From positions 479,783,900 through 479,847,899 of the forward strand of contig NC_081406.1 of assembly GCF_030272615.1 (NCBI RefSeq): DNA of 64,000 nucleotides, in the 5' to 3' direction. Under the pieces are notes generated by a model. It made no database searches. It saw only the letters and a list, made by a program, of their open reading frames with translations, and had not been told where the DNA came from. Each line of letters begins with the position of its first letter. Position 1 is the stretch's first letter. The translations under genes and the position numbers were made by a program. The DNA comes from Cryptomeria japonica (Eukaryota; Streptophyta; Pinopsida; Cupressales; Cupressaceae). Shown here piece after piece: positions 1 through 12,180 of this stretch.

Positions 1-530
1 TATGATCATTTTTTATATCAACGGTTATGTGAGAGATGTTCATGATCGATTGTGTGTAGTTGCACGTGTGCAAGTTGAAGATTTATGCTCTGAAATATTG
101 CAAAACAGTGGAATAGGGCAGTTTGTGGCAGAGTGTGAAAAAGTTGTATATTGTGCTTAATCGGAACTATACCCAAGCATTTGTAGATGATATTCAATAG
201 TTCAAATTCTCTTGTAATATTTTGTAACTCGTTTGTAAGACACTGAGTCTTCCTAGGGTTGTAGCCCTTCTTTGTTTTGAGCAATGAGCTCTAGGCAGTG
301 TGCTTGAATGCATGTGCATTCCATTGTAAACATTATATTAGAGTATACTCATTTGTGAGTCTCATCCCCACCATGGTTTTTCCCTTGACCGGGTTTTCCA
401 TGTTTAAAATCTTGGTGTTATGGTCTTGATTCTGATTGTTTTATGCTCTTGCATCTTTCTTTTGGTTCTATGCATTAAGTGGTTAAAGGAACAAATAAAT
501 AATTGCATTTTGGGGCATTTTGGGGCACCT
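1..530 (+). repeat. possible Ty1/copia-type LTR end, fragment
   Basis: The stretch around 340-470 has a style common in the U5 part of plant copia LTRs: a CCTAGGGTTGTAGCC-like segment, then a long T-rich run with 'ttcccttgaccgggttttcc' (371-390) and 'aaaatcttggtgttatgg'. I see no second copy, target duplication or primer-binding site, so it may be a solo or truncated LTR, or an unrelated sequence. The call rests on motif memory only. Confidence 0.3.
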
Positions 531-2098
531 TAGTTTAGACCAAGGCATTCCCGGTCCTTCCACAAAGAGGACCAAAACAAGCAACCAAGGGGATAGGTAT
601 CCCACAGTGGGACCCACAAAAAGGTGTACATGACATCAAAGCTAGATAATTGTGCCTACACAGACCTAAAGAGGGGATGAGGATAGGACATGCTAAAGTG
701 GGTGCACAAACATGAGGTGTGAATTTGATTGGTGACAATTTACAACTCTACAATTGTCTATTTTTGTATAAAATTAATAATATTCATCTAATTGTATCAT
801 ATTATGAGAGTTGGAATAATGAGGTTTCATTCTACATGTAAGAAGGGAATGATGACACTTGTCCCATTTTTTAGGGTGTAGGCATCCCAATTTGTGGGTC
901 CCCTTTGGTAAAGATAGTATTGGTCCCTTATATATAGGAGTGTAGTCATGCATGCAAACAAACATTTTAATATTTTACATGTGGAATTCTTTGTCTATTT
1001 TTTATCGATTATATAGATATTTTATTAATATGTAAAATATAAGAATACATTGATATTAAAAGTTGGATTCAACAACACGATTAGAAACCATAGCTGTCAT
1101 AGCACCTATACCAAAAAATTGCATAGACACAAAAATTCATCCTCCACTCGACCCACCTACTAGAAACCATGATATACTATGATGCCATTACAGTATATGG
1201 CATTCATATACTAAATTCAGAGACACAAAAAACTAGCTACAACTAGACTGATCAAACAAAATTTACAAAATTAACAGTATTTTTATACAAAATCTATTTC
1301 TTGCATGCCTTGAGGGGTCCATTGACCCAACAATCTTCAAAATTAAACATGTCCCAAGCTTTGTCCTTGCACTCCTCTGCTACTGCCTCCTCCTTGCATG
1401 CCTATTCTATGCCATGTTTTCCTTGCACCGCTTGCACTACACCAATGTCCTTACAGTTCAGAGCCAGCTCTTGAAAATAGTCCTTCAAGGCTTCCCATCC
1501 AATATGCCCATCCACCTTCCTCTCCTCCACATTTCTAAATAGACTCCATCATAAAAAAGGGTTACAATTGTGACGGCTTCTCACCAATTTTTAGCCAATC
1601 ACCCTCTATTACAAGAGGGCCTTCACCTAGCCACGCCTATTCTAGAATTGGCCTCAACCCACATGGCTAATTTTCCTTAATAGATTCCTTGATGACACAT
1701 TGGATGTCCTCCTTAATTCTCGGTTCCAAACCCCACACAATCAACATTGGAACTATGTTAATATTAGTTGGATACTTGCATTTAGATTTCCTAAACTCCT
1801 CACCAAATAATGTCTAAAATTTGTACAAATAAAGGGTCATCAAAATTTTCATATACTATGAAGCCTCTTAGAAATTTGGCCCAAAAAGGCCAACTATCGT
1901 TTAGGGGTGACCAAAGAGAAATTTGCTTCCATGTTATCTCACTTCACCAAACTACTTCTCACCAGCCCTCATCGCCACCAACTAGCTTTGCATCAAACAA
2001 AGCCTTAATGCTAGCATTAAAAAATAACCCCTTGTCAAATCACATTACATGCACACTTTTTCCCATAATGACTATTGCTTCTAGTGGCATATGCTTCA
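531..2098. other. non-coding stretch, no recognised feature
   Basis: AT-rich sequence with only short chance ORFs on both strands. A 99-residue ORF at 1810-2109 (+) has no recognisable composition or motif, and its end overlaps the antisense LINE relic. Nothing else could be supported. Confidence 0.5.
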
Positions 2099-2510
2099 TC
2101 ATAGCTTAGCAAACAAAATCCCTTGAAAATCTTCCCAAAAGAAGTTTAACTGATCCTCCATTAATGATATCACACCTTTTGATAGCATGTCTACCACCTT
2201 GTTACCGTTTCTCAAAACATGGGAAATTTTAATTTTTTTGAAGGGCATTAACATATTTCTATAGTATTGAAAAATTTCTTTCAATTCGAAGCTAGGCATT
2301 TGCCCTTGATTATTGCATCAACAATAGTTTGGGAATCATCTTCTAAATGCAAATTTTCCACCGCCAATCTCTTGGCCAACTTTGTTGCTAGTAGAGCTGA
2401 TTTTAACTCAACTTCATCGTTTGAACCATCCTTTACCCTTTTCGCTCCTATGGCAAGAATACTACCGTTCCAATCCTATACCACAACTCCTACATCTAAG
2501 GACCTTGGAT
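2099..2510 (-). pseudogene. LINE RNase H domain relic
   Basis: On the minus strand, conceptual translation from about 2510 reads like the RNase H domain (RVT_3 type) at the C-terminus of plant L1-type LINE ORF2. A segment resembling 'GVVVxDWNGSILAIGAKR' is followed by 'ELKSALLATKLAKRL', an 'LEDDSQTIVDAI' motif containing the catalytic-type D, then, after a frameshift near 2290, 'ELKEIFQYYRN' and 'SHVLRNGNKVVDMLSKG', which matches the family's H-V-x-R-x-x-N-x-x-A-D-x-L block. At least one stop and one frameshift interrupt it. No RT or endonuclease part is visible upstream, so this is a 5'-truncated or fragmented copy, unrelated in position to the LINE at 58-64 kb. Confidence 0.6.
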
Positions 2511-2559
2511 TCTGTTTCAAAAGCACGTGGAAATATTTGTCATCAAAATTTAAAATATC

Positions 2560-3575
2560 CTTATTTTTCCTACTATAAACAATTAAAATAAAACGAATGT
2601 GGAGTAGCTTGTAATATGACATTATTGTATAACTACTATTATGTTTCCAAAATCACTCTAAAAGTATCATTAAGAGGAAATGTTGTAAGTATTGAATGGA
2701 TGTTAATAGTTTTCGTAGATTGGTAAATAGCTAGGTTAATTCAACTCTTATTTTAAATTAATCATGTTCTAGAATGAGGAAGTTATTTTTGTTCAATATT
2801 TTGGGTTGATGGTTCTGAGATTAGAAATTAAACTTAATTAATGTTTGACAAATATCTTTAGGAATTTGTTTAAAATTTATTTTTTATAACTTTACCCTAA
2901 TTCTTATAATTATCTGTCATTCCAATATCGAAATTGTTAAGCTAGAATTCAATATATAGTAAGAAATATGAAAGTGGTCACAAGACTTGTACCATTGTAT
3001 CTGATGCAGCATCTTGGGAACTAAAGATATTTCTCGTTTATTTTCTTCAATTCTGGTCTGTCTTGGCTTTGTTTGTCATCTTTCTATCTGTTCATTAATG
3101 ATCTTCCGAATCTTGTCACACAAATTGTAGCATTTCATGTTGGAGCAAAATGTGGAAACATAGAAATGTTCAACATAATCTCTCAAAAAAAATTGTCTCA
3201 TGAGGTGTGAATTTTTCAATCAAATACAATTGGCTGGTGTAAAAGCAGTTGCATTGCTAGCTGAGCAGTTAAATTCTTCTAAGGCTTCACTTGACGAAAA
3301 TTAGATTAATGAGAATTAAGTGTCAATACCAGGGGCCCTCATAAAATAGAATTTCTTTTGTGCACATTGGCAACATAGAAGAGGTTGTTGGCTTGGTGGT
3401 TTTCAGTGTCACAATATTTGCACAAGAATAATCTTTCCCGAGAAAGTCACCATTGCAGGTTGTTGAATATTTGAAGGGAGATATTGTTACTAGCCTGAAA
3501 AGTCAACTTCAGAATTTGTTTGATGATTTGAAGAAGAATTGACATCCTTGAAGTCAAAAGAAGTCAATCTTTAGA
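2560..3575. other. AT-rich non-coding stretch
   Basis: No ORF of coding quality, no repeat pair and no motif recognised on either strand. Confidence 0.5.
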
Positions 3576-3577
3576 AT

Positions 3578-3830
3578 AGGGAATGGATGTCCGTCAAGGG
3601 ATCTTGTTAGATGTAGCTGCACAATGCCCTCGTAGACGTGTGTGCAAAATGTGGAAGCACAGACATGGTCGTGAACCGTTTGATAAAATGCCTCATCAAG
3701 ATGAATTGCAAAGACTCTAGGATATGTACAAAGTGGATTTGTAGAAAAGAATTTAGATACTTTCAAGCATTTGGTAGGTGTTATTCCAAATTCCCCTACG
3801 TTTGCCAGCATCCATCATAGTATAACGGAA
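3578..3830 (+). pseudogene. PPR (PLS-type) protein gene relic
   Basis: Plus-strand translation, switching frames, gives consecutive pieces of a plant pentatricopeptide-repeat protein of the PLS class (organelle RNA editing and processing factors). At 3580 'GMDVRQGI' resembles the usual 'GKEVHQGI' segment. Next comes 'ALVDVCAKCGSTDMV' (family pattern NALVDMYAKCG), then 'FDKMPHQDE' (pattern LFDKMPxRD), and finally 'GVIPNSPTFASI' near 3777-3812 (pattern GVKPNxxTFxSIL). The order and spacing match one and a half PPR units. Two or more frameshifts and stops make it non-functional. It is short, so it is likely a fragment of a retrocopy or a degraded paralogue. The antisense ORF here is a shadow. 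Confidence 0.55.
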
Positions 3831-3839
3831 ACAAAAAGC

Positions 3840-6800
3840 TGCCAACACTAAATTTGTGGTAGCACCATAGAAGGTAAAATGGCTGCGTAGGAGATAAGGA
3901 AGCCAAAATGTTGTAGGACGTGGCATAAAAGATAGAGGGGTTTCAATATAAAACCAATTGATTGCAAAATGAAAATGAACATGTACAACCAGACAAATGT
4001 GAAACGATGAAGAACTTTGTAGATTTATAAATACAATATAAGTTAAGAGGGGCATAGTGGGTAATGGTTAAGAGGAAATGTTGGACTTCCCAATTGTATA
4101 TGATGTGGGCTGCAAAACTTTACATGGGAGCCAATCCACAAGAAGAGTGAATGTGTGCTAAAGAAAGAGGAGGAGATGAACAGAAGAGTAACATGAGCAT
4201 AGAATCGGCCAAGAGAAAAAACACGGGATTCTGGCCAAAAAATAAAGAAATTGGTGAGAAAGGGTTTGTAGAGGAACACAAGTAGTGGTGCCTGAATGTG
4301 CAAAGAGATTTGGGAGTCGCTGAGGTTTGAGATAGGGAAAGAACATATGAACTCGAGATGATATGAATGTGTAGAGATAGAGAGAGAGTAAGGCCAATGA
4401 AAAGGCCAAGCTTTGTAATTAAATCTGTTGCAGATGAATAGTTAATTTGATTGATAATGAATAAAAATTGAAGTGGTTGTGTTGTAGTCTTGTGTTAAAA
4501 TTATTTGAATTTATTGCTTGTGTGGGTGTGCGTTTTGGTAGCAAGAGTCTTGTCTTGTGTCAATTCGATCAGAGCTAGAGTTCTTGAGCATGTAGAGTCT
4601 ACACTGGGATCTGCGAGTGAAGTTGAAGTGATAGAGTTATCTGAGAAGCTCGAGAGGATTGTTGCAGGTGTGTGTGGAGTCCCCGAAAATTGAGGGCTGA
4701 GAGGGATAAGCTATGGAAAGAGTGAAGTGTGAGACAATTGTGGAGAGCTCAAAAGCATTGTTGTATGCGTGCAAAGTCCTGAGCGATTGAGAGTTTGAAG
4801 CCACAAAGAAATGAGTGGAAGATTGTTGCAGATGACAGGATGAGTTCAAAGAGGAATATGAGGTGGTCCATGAGGAGACTTGTGATAATTTTGTTCCTGG
4901 AACGATATTGGGAAGAGGGTTATGGGACGTGAAAATCCCCATTGAAGAAGAACATATGCACCCGGAAGGAGAAATATGTGAGAGTAGTCGACACAGATGA
5001 AAAGAAGAAAAGAAATAAAGTGAGGAATGAGAAAAAAAGAGAGGAGAATGTGGTCTTGATGGACTGTTAGATAATCATTGAAAGCAAAGAGTATGAAGGT
5101 ACCTCGTAGATTGAGGTAGAAGATGTAGTTTAGAATATGGATTTGGAGGTAGATCGAGAACCTAATGAAGATGGTGTGTTGCTTGCAAAAGGGGTCATGA
5201 AAATAAAGGATTTGTTCATGGAAAAGCAAGGATATCGAGGGACTTGTTTGTACAATATTGCACCAATAGATTCATCCTTTGGCACAATTAATGAAGTTTG
5301 TGTACTCACCTTCATAGTGCTTAAGAAGATGGCATCCTTTGTGGAAAATGTAGTGAATTTCCCCCTAAGTGTCAAATGATTCAAAATAATGCTAACATTA
5401 GTAGTTGTAAGCTTCCCACTAACGTGAGATCAATATGAACATATTCAACACCACAAAAGTAACCTTCTTAGCATTAGTGAAGCAACTGACTAAGAAGTAG
5501 GCCTCCAATTGTCAAATCTAATCATTACATGCATCATCATCAACATGAACTTGTAAGCATGAAATATTTACATCGATCTGAACCCTAAAGGGCCTTAATG
5601 TTGAAAAGGTTTGTTGGCAAGCAAGGCAAAATAAAGCAACAAAATATAGTACCCAACAACATCACGAGTTTGCAGAGTTATCTGAAAAGTGTAATGTGTT
5701 ACTCCTCTAGAGCATTCTTGATTGGTTGTTGGACATTTTGGGAGGCGTAAAAAAAAATTCAAGGAAACAGCCATCTCAATCTTACATCGGCATTTGTCCC
5801 AAGTAGCATGATATAGAACCAGCTTTCTATCCTTTTTATGGCTCTCGTGCATGTGTATTTACAAGCTTATGCCTATTGAACTTATGAACCAATGGATTTG
5901 AAATTTTGCTGCGATACCAGTTCCTACAATTGACATGAGGAACCAATAATGAAAAGCATGGGAATAACAAAATAATTTTATACTCTGCAAGGGCCATAAC
6001 TATGGCACATAGGCCAATAAACTAGCTAACAAAGGACTAAGAAATGGAATGAATATGAAGCAAAGAACAACGTTGTAAATAAATAAACATTCAGAAGATA
6101 GGAAGATAACAAAATAATGCTCTTCTTTGAGTACACTGCCTATGAATACAAAGACTCAAAAGGCTAAGGATGAGAATCCCTACGATAAAAAACTAGCAGA
6201 ATGCTTCCTAGCTAATTTTGCCTAGTAGAAACTCTTATGAATATATATATGATTATGATGATGACCTTATGAGACGAGTACAAGTAAATACAAAATTACA
6301 AGAGAAGCAATCACATAATTATTTAGATTCTCTAATAATTGGTGGATTTCCTTCTGGTTGATTTTCTGATTCATCTACTTGGGATGGGCTAGTCTATTGA
6401 CATGGCATGAACCATGGAAGCGTAGTCTAGAGTGGTACCCTGTGGTGTGAAGGTTCCAAACTTTTGAAGAAGCTCAATGTGCTACACAACAAAATCTCCA
6501 AAATTTGCTTTACTAGCCTGGTTCATAAGGCATCTACCAACTGTAATAAGTAGGTCAAGAGTCAAATAGTGCTTCAAGAGAGAAATTTTCTGATAAAAGT
6601 ATAAACCAACAATTGACAGAAAGAAAAAGAAAAACATAAGCCTCTACATGAGTGTGAAAAGGACACTTCAAAGAATCCATCAAATGAGCAAGTTTGTCTA
6701 CGGAAAAAGAACCTGCCAAAACAGCAATGGTAATATCAATCAAAGGTGACACTATCATGCTTTTCAAAGTACAAGTTATGACGCAATATTGCCAATTAAT

Positions 6801-8110
6801 CCTATTTCATCATGCCACATCCATGTTGCAGAAAACACTAAATAAATTGGAAAATCCAAAGAGCTGGTCTTTAATACATAATGTAACTAAAGTAGAAGCC
6901 AAAATTAATCAAAAAATGAGCGAGATAGAGAACATAATGAAAAACTAATGGTAAAGACGAGAGGTTATAGCTACTAGCTTTAAGCAAAATTTGTGAGCCA
7001 CAATGGTATAAAATACAAATGGCTTCTCAGACCATATGAAGATTGTGAGAAAAGCCAATGGAAATGTATGTAACTTACACAGACCATTATTCTACAAAGG
7101 TCTAGATGAAAAGCAAAGTAACATAACATCCGCTACAATCACAACAAAGGGGACTTTGAGAAATCTACCAAGTCAGCAAGTTTATCTACTAGTCAAGAAT
7201 TCACCAAAATTGAAACTGCCAATTATTAAGTCAATAAATATCAATATAAAATTTAAAGATGAAACAACCATGCATTCCAATCATGGTAGAGGATGAAATC
7301 TGATAAAGTATGAACTAATACATAAGATCAACTCATTATTCTATCTACACATTAAAATTGGAGAGATAAAGACAACAGTAACGAAGCACTGACTGACTAG
7401 TGAGATTTCCATAGTTTCATGTTATCCCCAAAGGTTTAATTCGACTCATAGTCTTCCCAACCAAATGATATGTCAAAACAAAGAGGTCAGATCGTGTGTA
7501 GTGTCCCTTATGCCTTGGAACTATGCAATACAATCAACGGATACATTTTCCTTAACACATTCAAGAGCCAAAAGAGAAAATCTAGAATAGTTAATGTAAA
7601 AATTCCAAGAACAAACATCACTGCAAATTTAGCTTAAAAAGGCTATAGCGACCATTTCCAGAGAAACCAACACTCCAGATGTGTGCTTAAGAAAATTGGT
7701 GATTATTAGCTTTTAAGCCTTTTTACAAAAACTTGATGTCTTGTTAAGGGTACAAAAATTTGGGGTCACTGGGGTCTGGGAGCTACTTCTATGAAATAAA
7801 AATCCTCATATCATATTATCTGAAATAGCAACCTTGCATGAAGGTTGTAGGCAAACCAAGACAAAGATGACGATGATCAACTCAAATAATTCAGTAATCA
7901 TATAAGTGTCTAAAATAAAACAAGAAAAACAACACAATGTCTTAAACCATTATCTATCATTGCACAATGTACTAAAATCCTAAATCTAGTTATGCATGAA
8001 AATACTATTATCCTGAATATTAATGACAGTGTTCAAGAATAAGAACATTTAGGCATGTGTGTGTGTGCATGCATGCAAACACACACCTGTATATGTGAAA
8101 ATTTATTTTC
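3840..8110. other. long non-coding stretch, nothing recognised
   Basis: The sequence is AT-rich with scattered short ORFs. ORFs of 62 residues (4505-4693 +), 80 residues (5137-5379 +), 84 residues (6694-6948 +) and 86 residues (7036-7296 +) have no recognised motif. The 5137-5379 ORF is acidic and could be a relic of something larger, since the 4500-5100 stretch is unusually G-rich and purine-rich on the plus strand, but I cannot assign it. Positions 8055-8090 hold a small GT/AC inverted repeat around GCATGCATGC. Confidence 0.45.
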
Positions 8111-8364
8111 AGGTACATGGAAATAGTTGTTATAACTTGCAAGGTAGCCTTGAGAACACAACTAGAAGTGACCCAAAGGTAGTTTTCATCCTTGCTGAAT
8201 TGAAATATAATAAACATCCATGTTTAATATTAAACTCAGGTAAATGGAAACAGTTGTTATAACTTGCAAGGTAGCCTTGAGAACACAACTAGAAGTGACC
8301 CACAGGTAGTTTTCATCCTTGCTGAATTTAAATATAATAAACATCCATGTTTAATATTCAACTC
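8111..8364. repeat. 127-bp tandem duplication, two copies
   Basis: Copy 1 (8111-8237) and copy 2 (8238-8364) are head-to-tail and differ at only a few positions, for example aggtacatggaaatag against aggtaaatggaaacag. Both end with 'catccatgtttaatatt'. No coding potential is evident. The high identity suggests a fairly recent duplication. Confidence 0.9.
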
Positions 8365-8369
8365 GTTTA

Positions 8370-10363
8370 CTACTACTCACTATAAAAGGGTATGGCAGAG
8401 ATATATTCTGAATGGATCTGCTTGACTGGTAATCTTTGAGAGCACTAAGTTTGTCTCTTTTTTAAATCTTTCTTGTAACATTCTATTTTCTTTTTATGGC
8501 TTGACATGAAAAAAAATCCCTGGATGACTAATACTTTTCTTGAGATAATATTTCTTACAGTCAAACAATGCCTCAACGCACAATAAGTTGCATGACAGCC
8601 AACAACTATTAATTCTCATCTTTAAAGCCAAAACTCGTGTATTTATGCATGCAGAGAATAATCCTGCATCAAATAAGCTCTAGGGTGTTCAGTTTTTATG
8701 CAATGCCTCAATGTTCTAGAAAGAATTCAACAAAATACTAGTTTCATCATTCATGCAATTCTTTTATATTGTGTAAATCTTTGGCTTTCAAAAACAGTTC
8801 TGAATAAAACAAGTTGTCCTATACGTTGAGCTGAATTTCCCTAACCTATGCTTGACTCTTATAAGATATAATAGATCAAAGACACCTCTCTTTGGATCTT
8901 TTCACAAACGTTTGAGATTCACAATCTTGTAGAGTAATAGCAATAAGAAACATTAACAAGCCCTGTCATGAAAAGCAATATTTTCCTCTCTGTTTGATAC
9001 TAGAGGAGGCTACCTCTGAAAATTTTGCATCTTTGATGTTTTGAAAATAAGCTTCAAGAGCAGTTGCTTACAACAGGTATAAAGGGCACAAAATTGGCAA
9101 CCTAAACCCAACTTTCTATCAATAAGGTGGAGATGGAGGGAGCTGCCACTTTTATTTTGCCTCTACGTGGCACCATGGAAGCTGCTATATGAGGATACAG
9201 AAAAAGATGTCATCTCAGCCACAAAAGACGGAGATGCCAATGGGGCTTAAAGAAAATAATAATAATATCTTAGGAGTTAACAGAAGCTTCTAGACTATTC
9301 CTAGAAAATAGGAGCTTTTTATCTGATTAGGATGAACAATTCCAGTCATGGAGAAAGCAGAAGGGGTGTTGGAGGCTGCAATTACACAGCCATTATGATT
9401 CTCTTGCCGCATCACTGAAGATTACATCTTTCCCTCAGTTTTTCTTTGATATTTTCCATCCAGATTTTATCTTGAAATTTGCCCATCAAAAAAAGGCTTC
9501 TAGGTTTTCTAAACAGCAGATACATAGAAAACTTGGGAAGCCCCTACATGGGACTGGGATGTTAGCTCCATCTTTATTGAGTGGCAATTGTTAGTACAAA
9601 ATGATCGTAGTAATTTCTATTCATTGTAACTAGCTGTAAGTCCTGATATTTCTCAAAGAAGAAAAGTAGAAAAAATCCTGAGGAATTTTCTTTGTTGTAA
9701 GTTGTACTGTAAAGCCTGATTTTTCTTAGTGATAACTAATAGAAAAATATTCATAATTGAATAACAGCAGTTTTATTCAAAAGGCTCCTAACTTCTCTCA
9801 GGAGCAGGTAATCTCCTTCTACAGGTCGACAGTGCCAATACCATGCAATGCAGCAAATACTTAGCCATTTCTGAAAACTCTATTTAAGTAAATTGGACTA
9901 AACACTCAAGAAAAACTAATATACACAAGCTGTCAAATGGGATGACTAAGTGGTAATCAATGAGGTTTTTATGGTAGTGTAATGGTGAAATTTGTATGTC
10001 CATGTAATTTCCCATTTAGTTTTGTGCCTTTTTTGAGGAAACAGCTTGTTACATGTACATATCCATCCATACAAATATAATCATTATTATACACACATTT
10101 CTATACATTTATCTTGTGCCCCTATTTATCACACCCATCTAGCATATACCTCTATTTATCCATTAGCCATCTAGATCAGAGACCTTTGCCCACAATGAGA
10201 CACATCTGCAGTTGCAGACGTCTCAAATTTCAAATTTGGTCAGCAGGCCCCAAGGACCCTTCCTCCTTGAGCCAACTTAACACACGTTTGGCAGAATCTC
10301 ATCATATGTGATAAATAAGACTCAGAAATATCACCGGATCTAATTTTGTTCTATATCCAAAAT
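8370..10363. other. non-coding stretch, nothing recognised
   Basis: No ORF, repeat pair or motif of interest was found. A 65-residue ORF at 10114-10311 looks like chance. Confidence 0.45.
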
Positions 10364-10552
10364 TAATTTGGAGAATTCTGAGTAAAAATGACAAGACTTG
10401 GAGCAGATCTTGAAGATTGAACTACATGGATTCTTAACAACCAAAATGGTTTTTCATTACTAAAGAGGTACGTAGCAGATCTAAAACATTGAACAACAGC
10501 TCAAGAGAAATGAGAAAAATTATTTTAAATAAATTATTAATTCATTTTGAAG
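10364..10552 (+). repeat. direct repeat R1, copy 1 (about 185 bp)
   Basis: Starts near 'aatttggagaattctgag' and continues through 'cttggagcagatcttgaag' to 'aattcattttgaa'. The same sequence recurs at 11652-11841 with roughly 10% differences by eye. The ends are not TG/CA and no target duplication is visible, so this looks like a dispersed or segmental duplication rather than an LTR pair. Confidence 0.8.
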
Positions 10553-10864
10553 GATTAAAAAAGAGAGAAGGAAAATTTCTGAGAGAATACTTGGTTCAAA
10601 AATAAACCAATGTATCACCACCCAGAGATACCCAACAACTCAAACCAATTGCCCTAAACTCCACTTGGAATGAAAGCAACAAACAAACAACTTATGATCC
10701 AAATTTTGGTAAGTTTCAGAGATCACTAAAGTATTAAGCTGGTAGAATATGCTAGCATCAGAAAGGAATGTGAGGGCATCAAGTTTTAGAAGAGTCTGAA
10801 GCTCTTGCAAAATTATTTCCTTGGCATAATCTAGAGAAATTTGGAAAGAGGTATTGAATTTGAA

Positions 10865-11110
10865 TGCTTAGCCAAAAGAAAGGTGTTTATGTGGTTAGCT
10901 CATCACAATCTACTCCAAAAGGGAACATCTTAATTAGATTTCTAGAGCCAAGCAAGTGTCCTTTGTGTTGTACAAAAGAAGATATCTTCCACCTCTTTCA
11001 TTGTAACTTTGCATATTAGGATACACACATATAACAACATAAATATGTGAGATGTTATAGCAAACTATGGGATAAGCTAGAGATCACACAACTTGATATC
11101 TTTGTAGGTC
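10865..11110 (+). pseudogene. LINE zf-RVT (zinc-binding) relic
   Basis: Plus-strand translation with one frameshift near 10920 gives 'VFMWLAHHNLLQKG', then 'SKCPLCCTKEDIFHLFHC', then 'LWDKLEI'. This is the order seen in the zf-RVT domain near the C-terminus of plant LINE ORF2 (W-L-A-x-x-x-x-L ... C-P-x-C ... E-x-x-x-H-L-F-x-x-C). Stops follow. It is bracketed by the R1 direct repeats, which may have arisen with it or later. Confidence 0.55.
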
Positions 11111-11299
11111 AAGATTCTGTAATATCCAATATATTGAATACTTGAATAATCCCTTAATATAGGTTGACACCATACAATACTCATTATGGAAGAAACCACT
11201 CTATATTGTATCTCCATCTGGAGATCCTAATCACATAGTAAACAACTCATTACCCAATACAAGCTATTCATATTACCTTCATGTCTGGATATTGATTTA

Positions 11300-11399
11300 G
11301 GACATCCATTCTTCAAAGAGAAAGCTGAAAAAATCAATTTACAATTCTCGGACATCCATTCTTCAAAGGGAAAGCTAAAAAAATCAATTTACGATTTTC
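11300..11399. repeat. 50-bp tandem duplication, two copies
   Basis: Copy 1 is 11300-11349 and copy 2 is 11350-11399. Both begin 'ggacatccattcttcaaag' and differ at a few positions. Confidence 0.85.
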
Positions 11400-11651
11400 T
11401 AATTTATAAAATGTAAAACAAGCTTACAGAGTGGAAAGGAAATGATTGGCATCAGCAGCTAGAATTACTTTGTTATAGTCAGATCTACAATTCATTCTTG
11501 TATATTGGTTATTTGTCCTCAACGGTGACAAAATAAAGTGATATGGAAGCTAAATGTTATCACAAGTTTCATTCTGGCAAGGAATTGATGAAAAGCTTTA
11601 ATATCCTCTCTATTAGCCTGGTCCAGAATAAAAATCTTAGCAGATATAATT

Positions 11652-11841
11652 TAATTTGGAGAATTCTGAGAGAAAATGACAAGACTTGGAGCAGATCTTG
11701 AAGATTGAACTACATGGATTCTTAAGAGCCAAAAAGGCTTTTCATTACTAAAGAGGTACGCAGTAGATCTGAAACAATGAACAGCTAAAGAGAAACAAGA
11801 AATATTATTTTAAATAAATTAATAATTCATTTTGAAACAAT
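11652..11841 (+). repeat. direct repeat R1, copy 2
   Basis: Second copy of the 10364-10552 repeat, in the same orientation and about 1.29 kb away. Confidence 0.8.
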
Positions 11842-12180
11842 GGAATCTCTGAGAAAAAAATATATGCAATACACAAATAAATAGCTTAAAAAGGCAAAGT
11901 AGCACAAATTGTTTTACAAGCATTGAATTTAAGGAAGTCTTCCTTCAATCACATTTTCAAGAAAACATTTTGATAAATTGAAAATCCACCAATCAGTTAA
12001 GCATATTTTCCTGAACTATGAAACTTTACATTTTGCTAACCGACAAAAAAATATGGAGTTTTACATTAGTTTGCATCAAAATCTTTATAATTTTTTCAAA
12101 ATGTAACCAAAAAATAATAAAGTCTTACTACAATTTTGTTAAAAAACTTCATTTTTCGAACTAGGGCAGAAAAATATACT

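Noticed and set aside
10364-11841. 185-bp direct repeats as LTRs of a tiny TRIM element
   Set aside because: No TG...CA ends, no primer site or purine tract and no target duplication.
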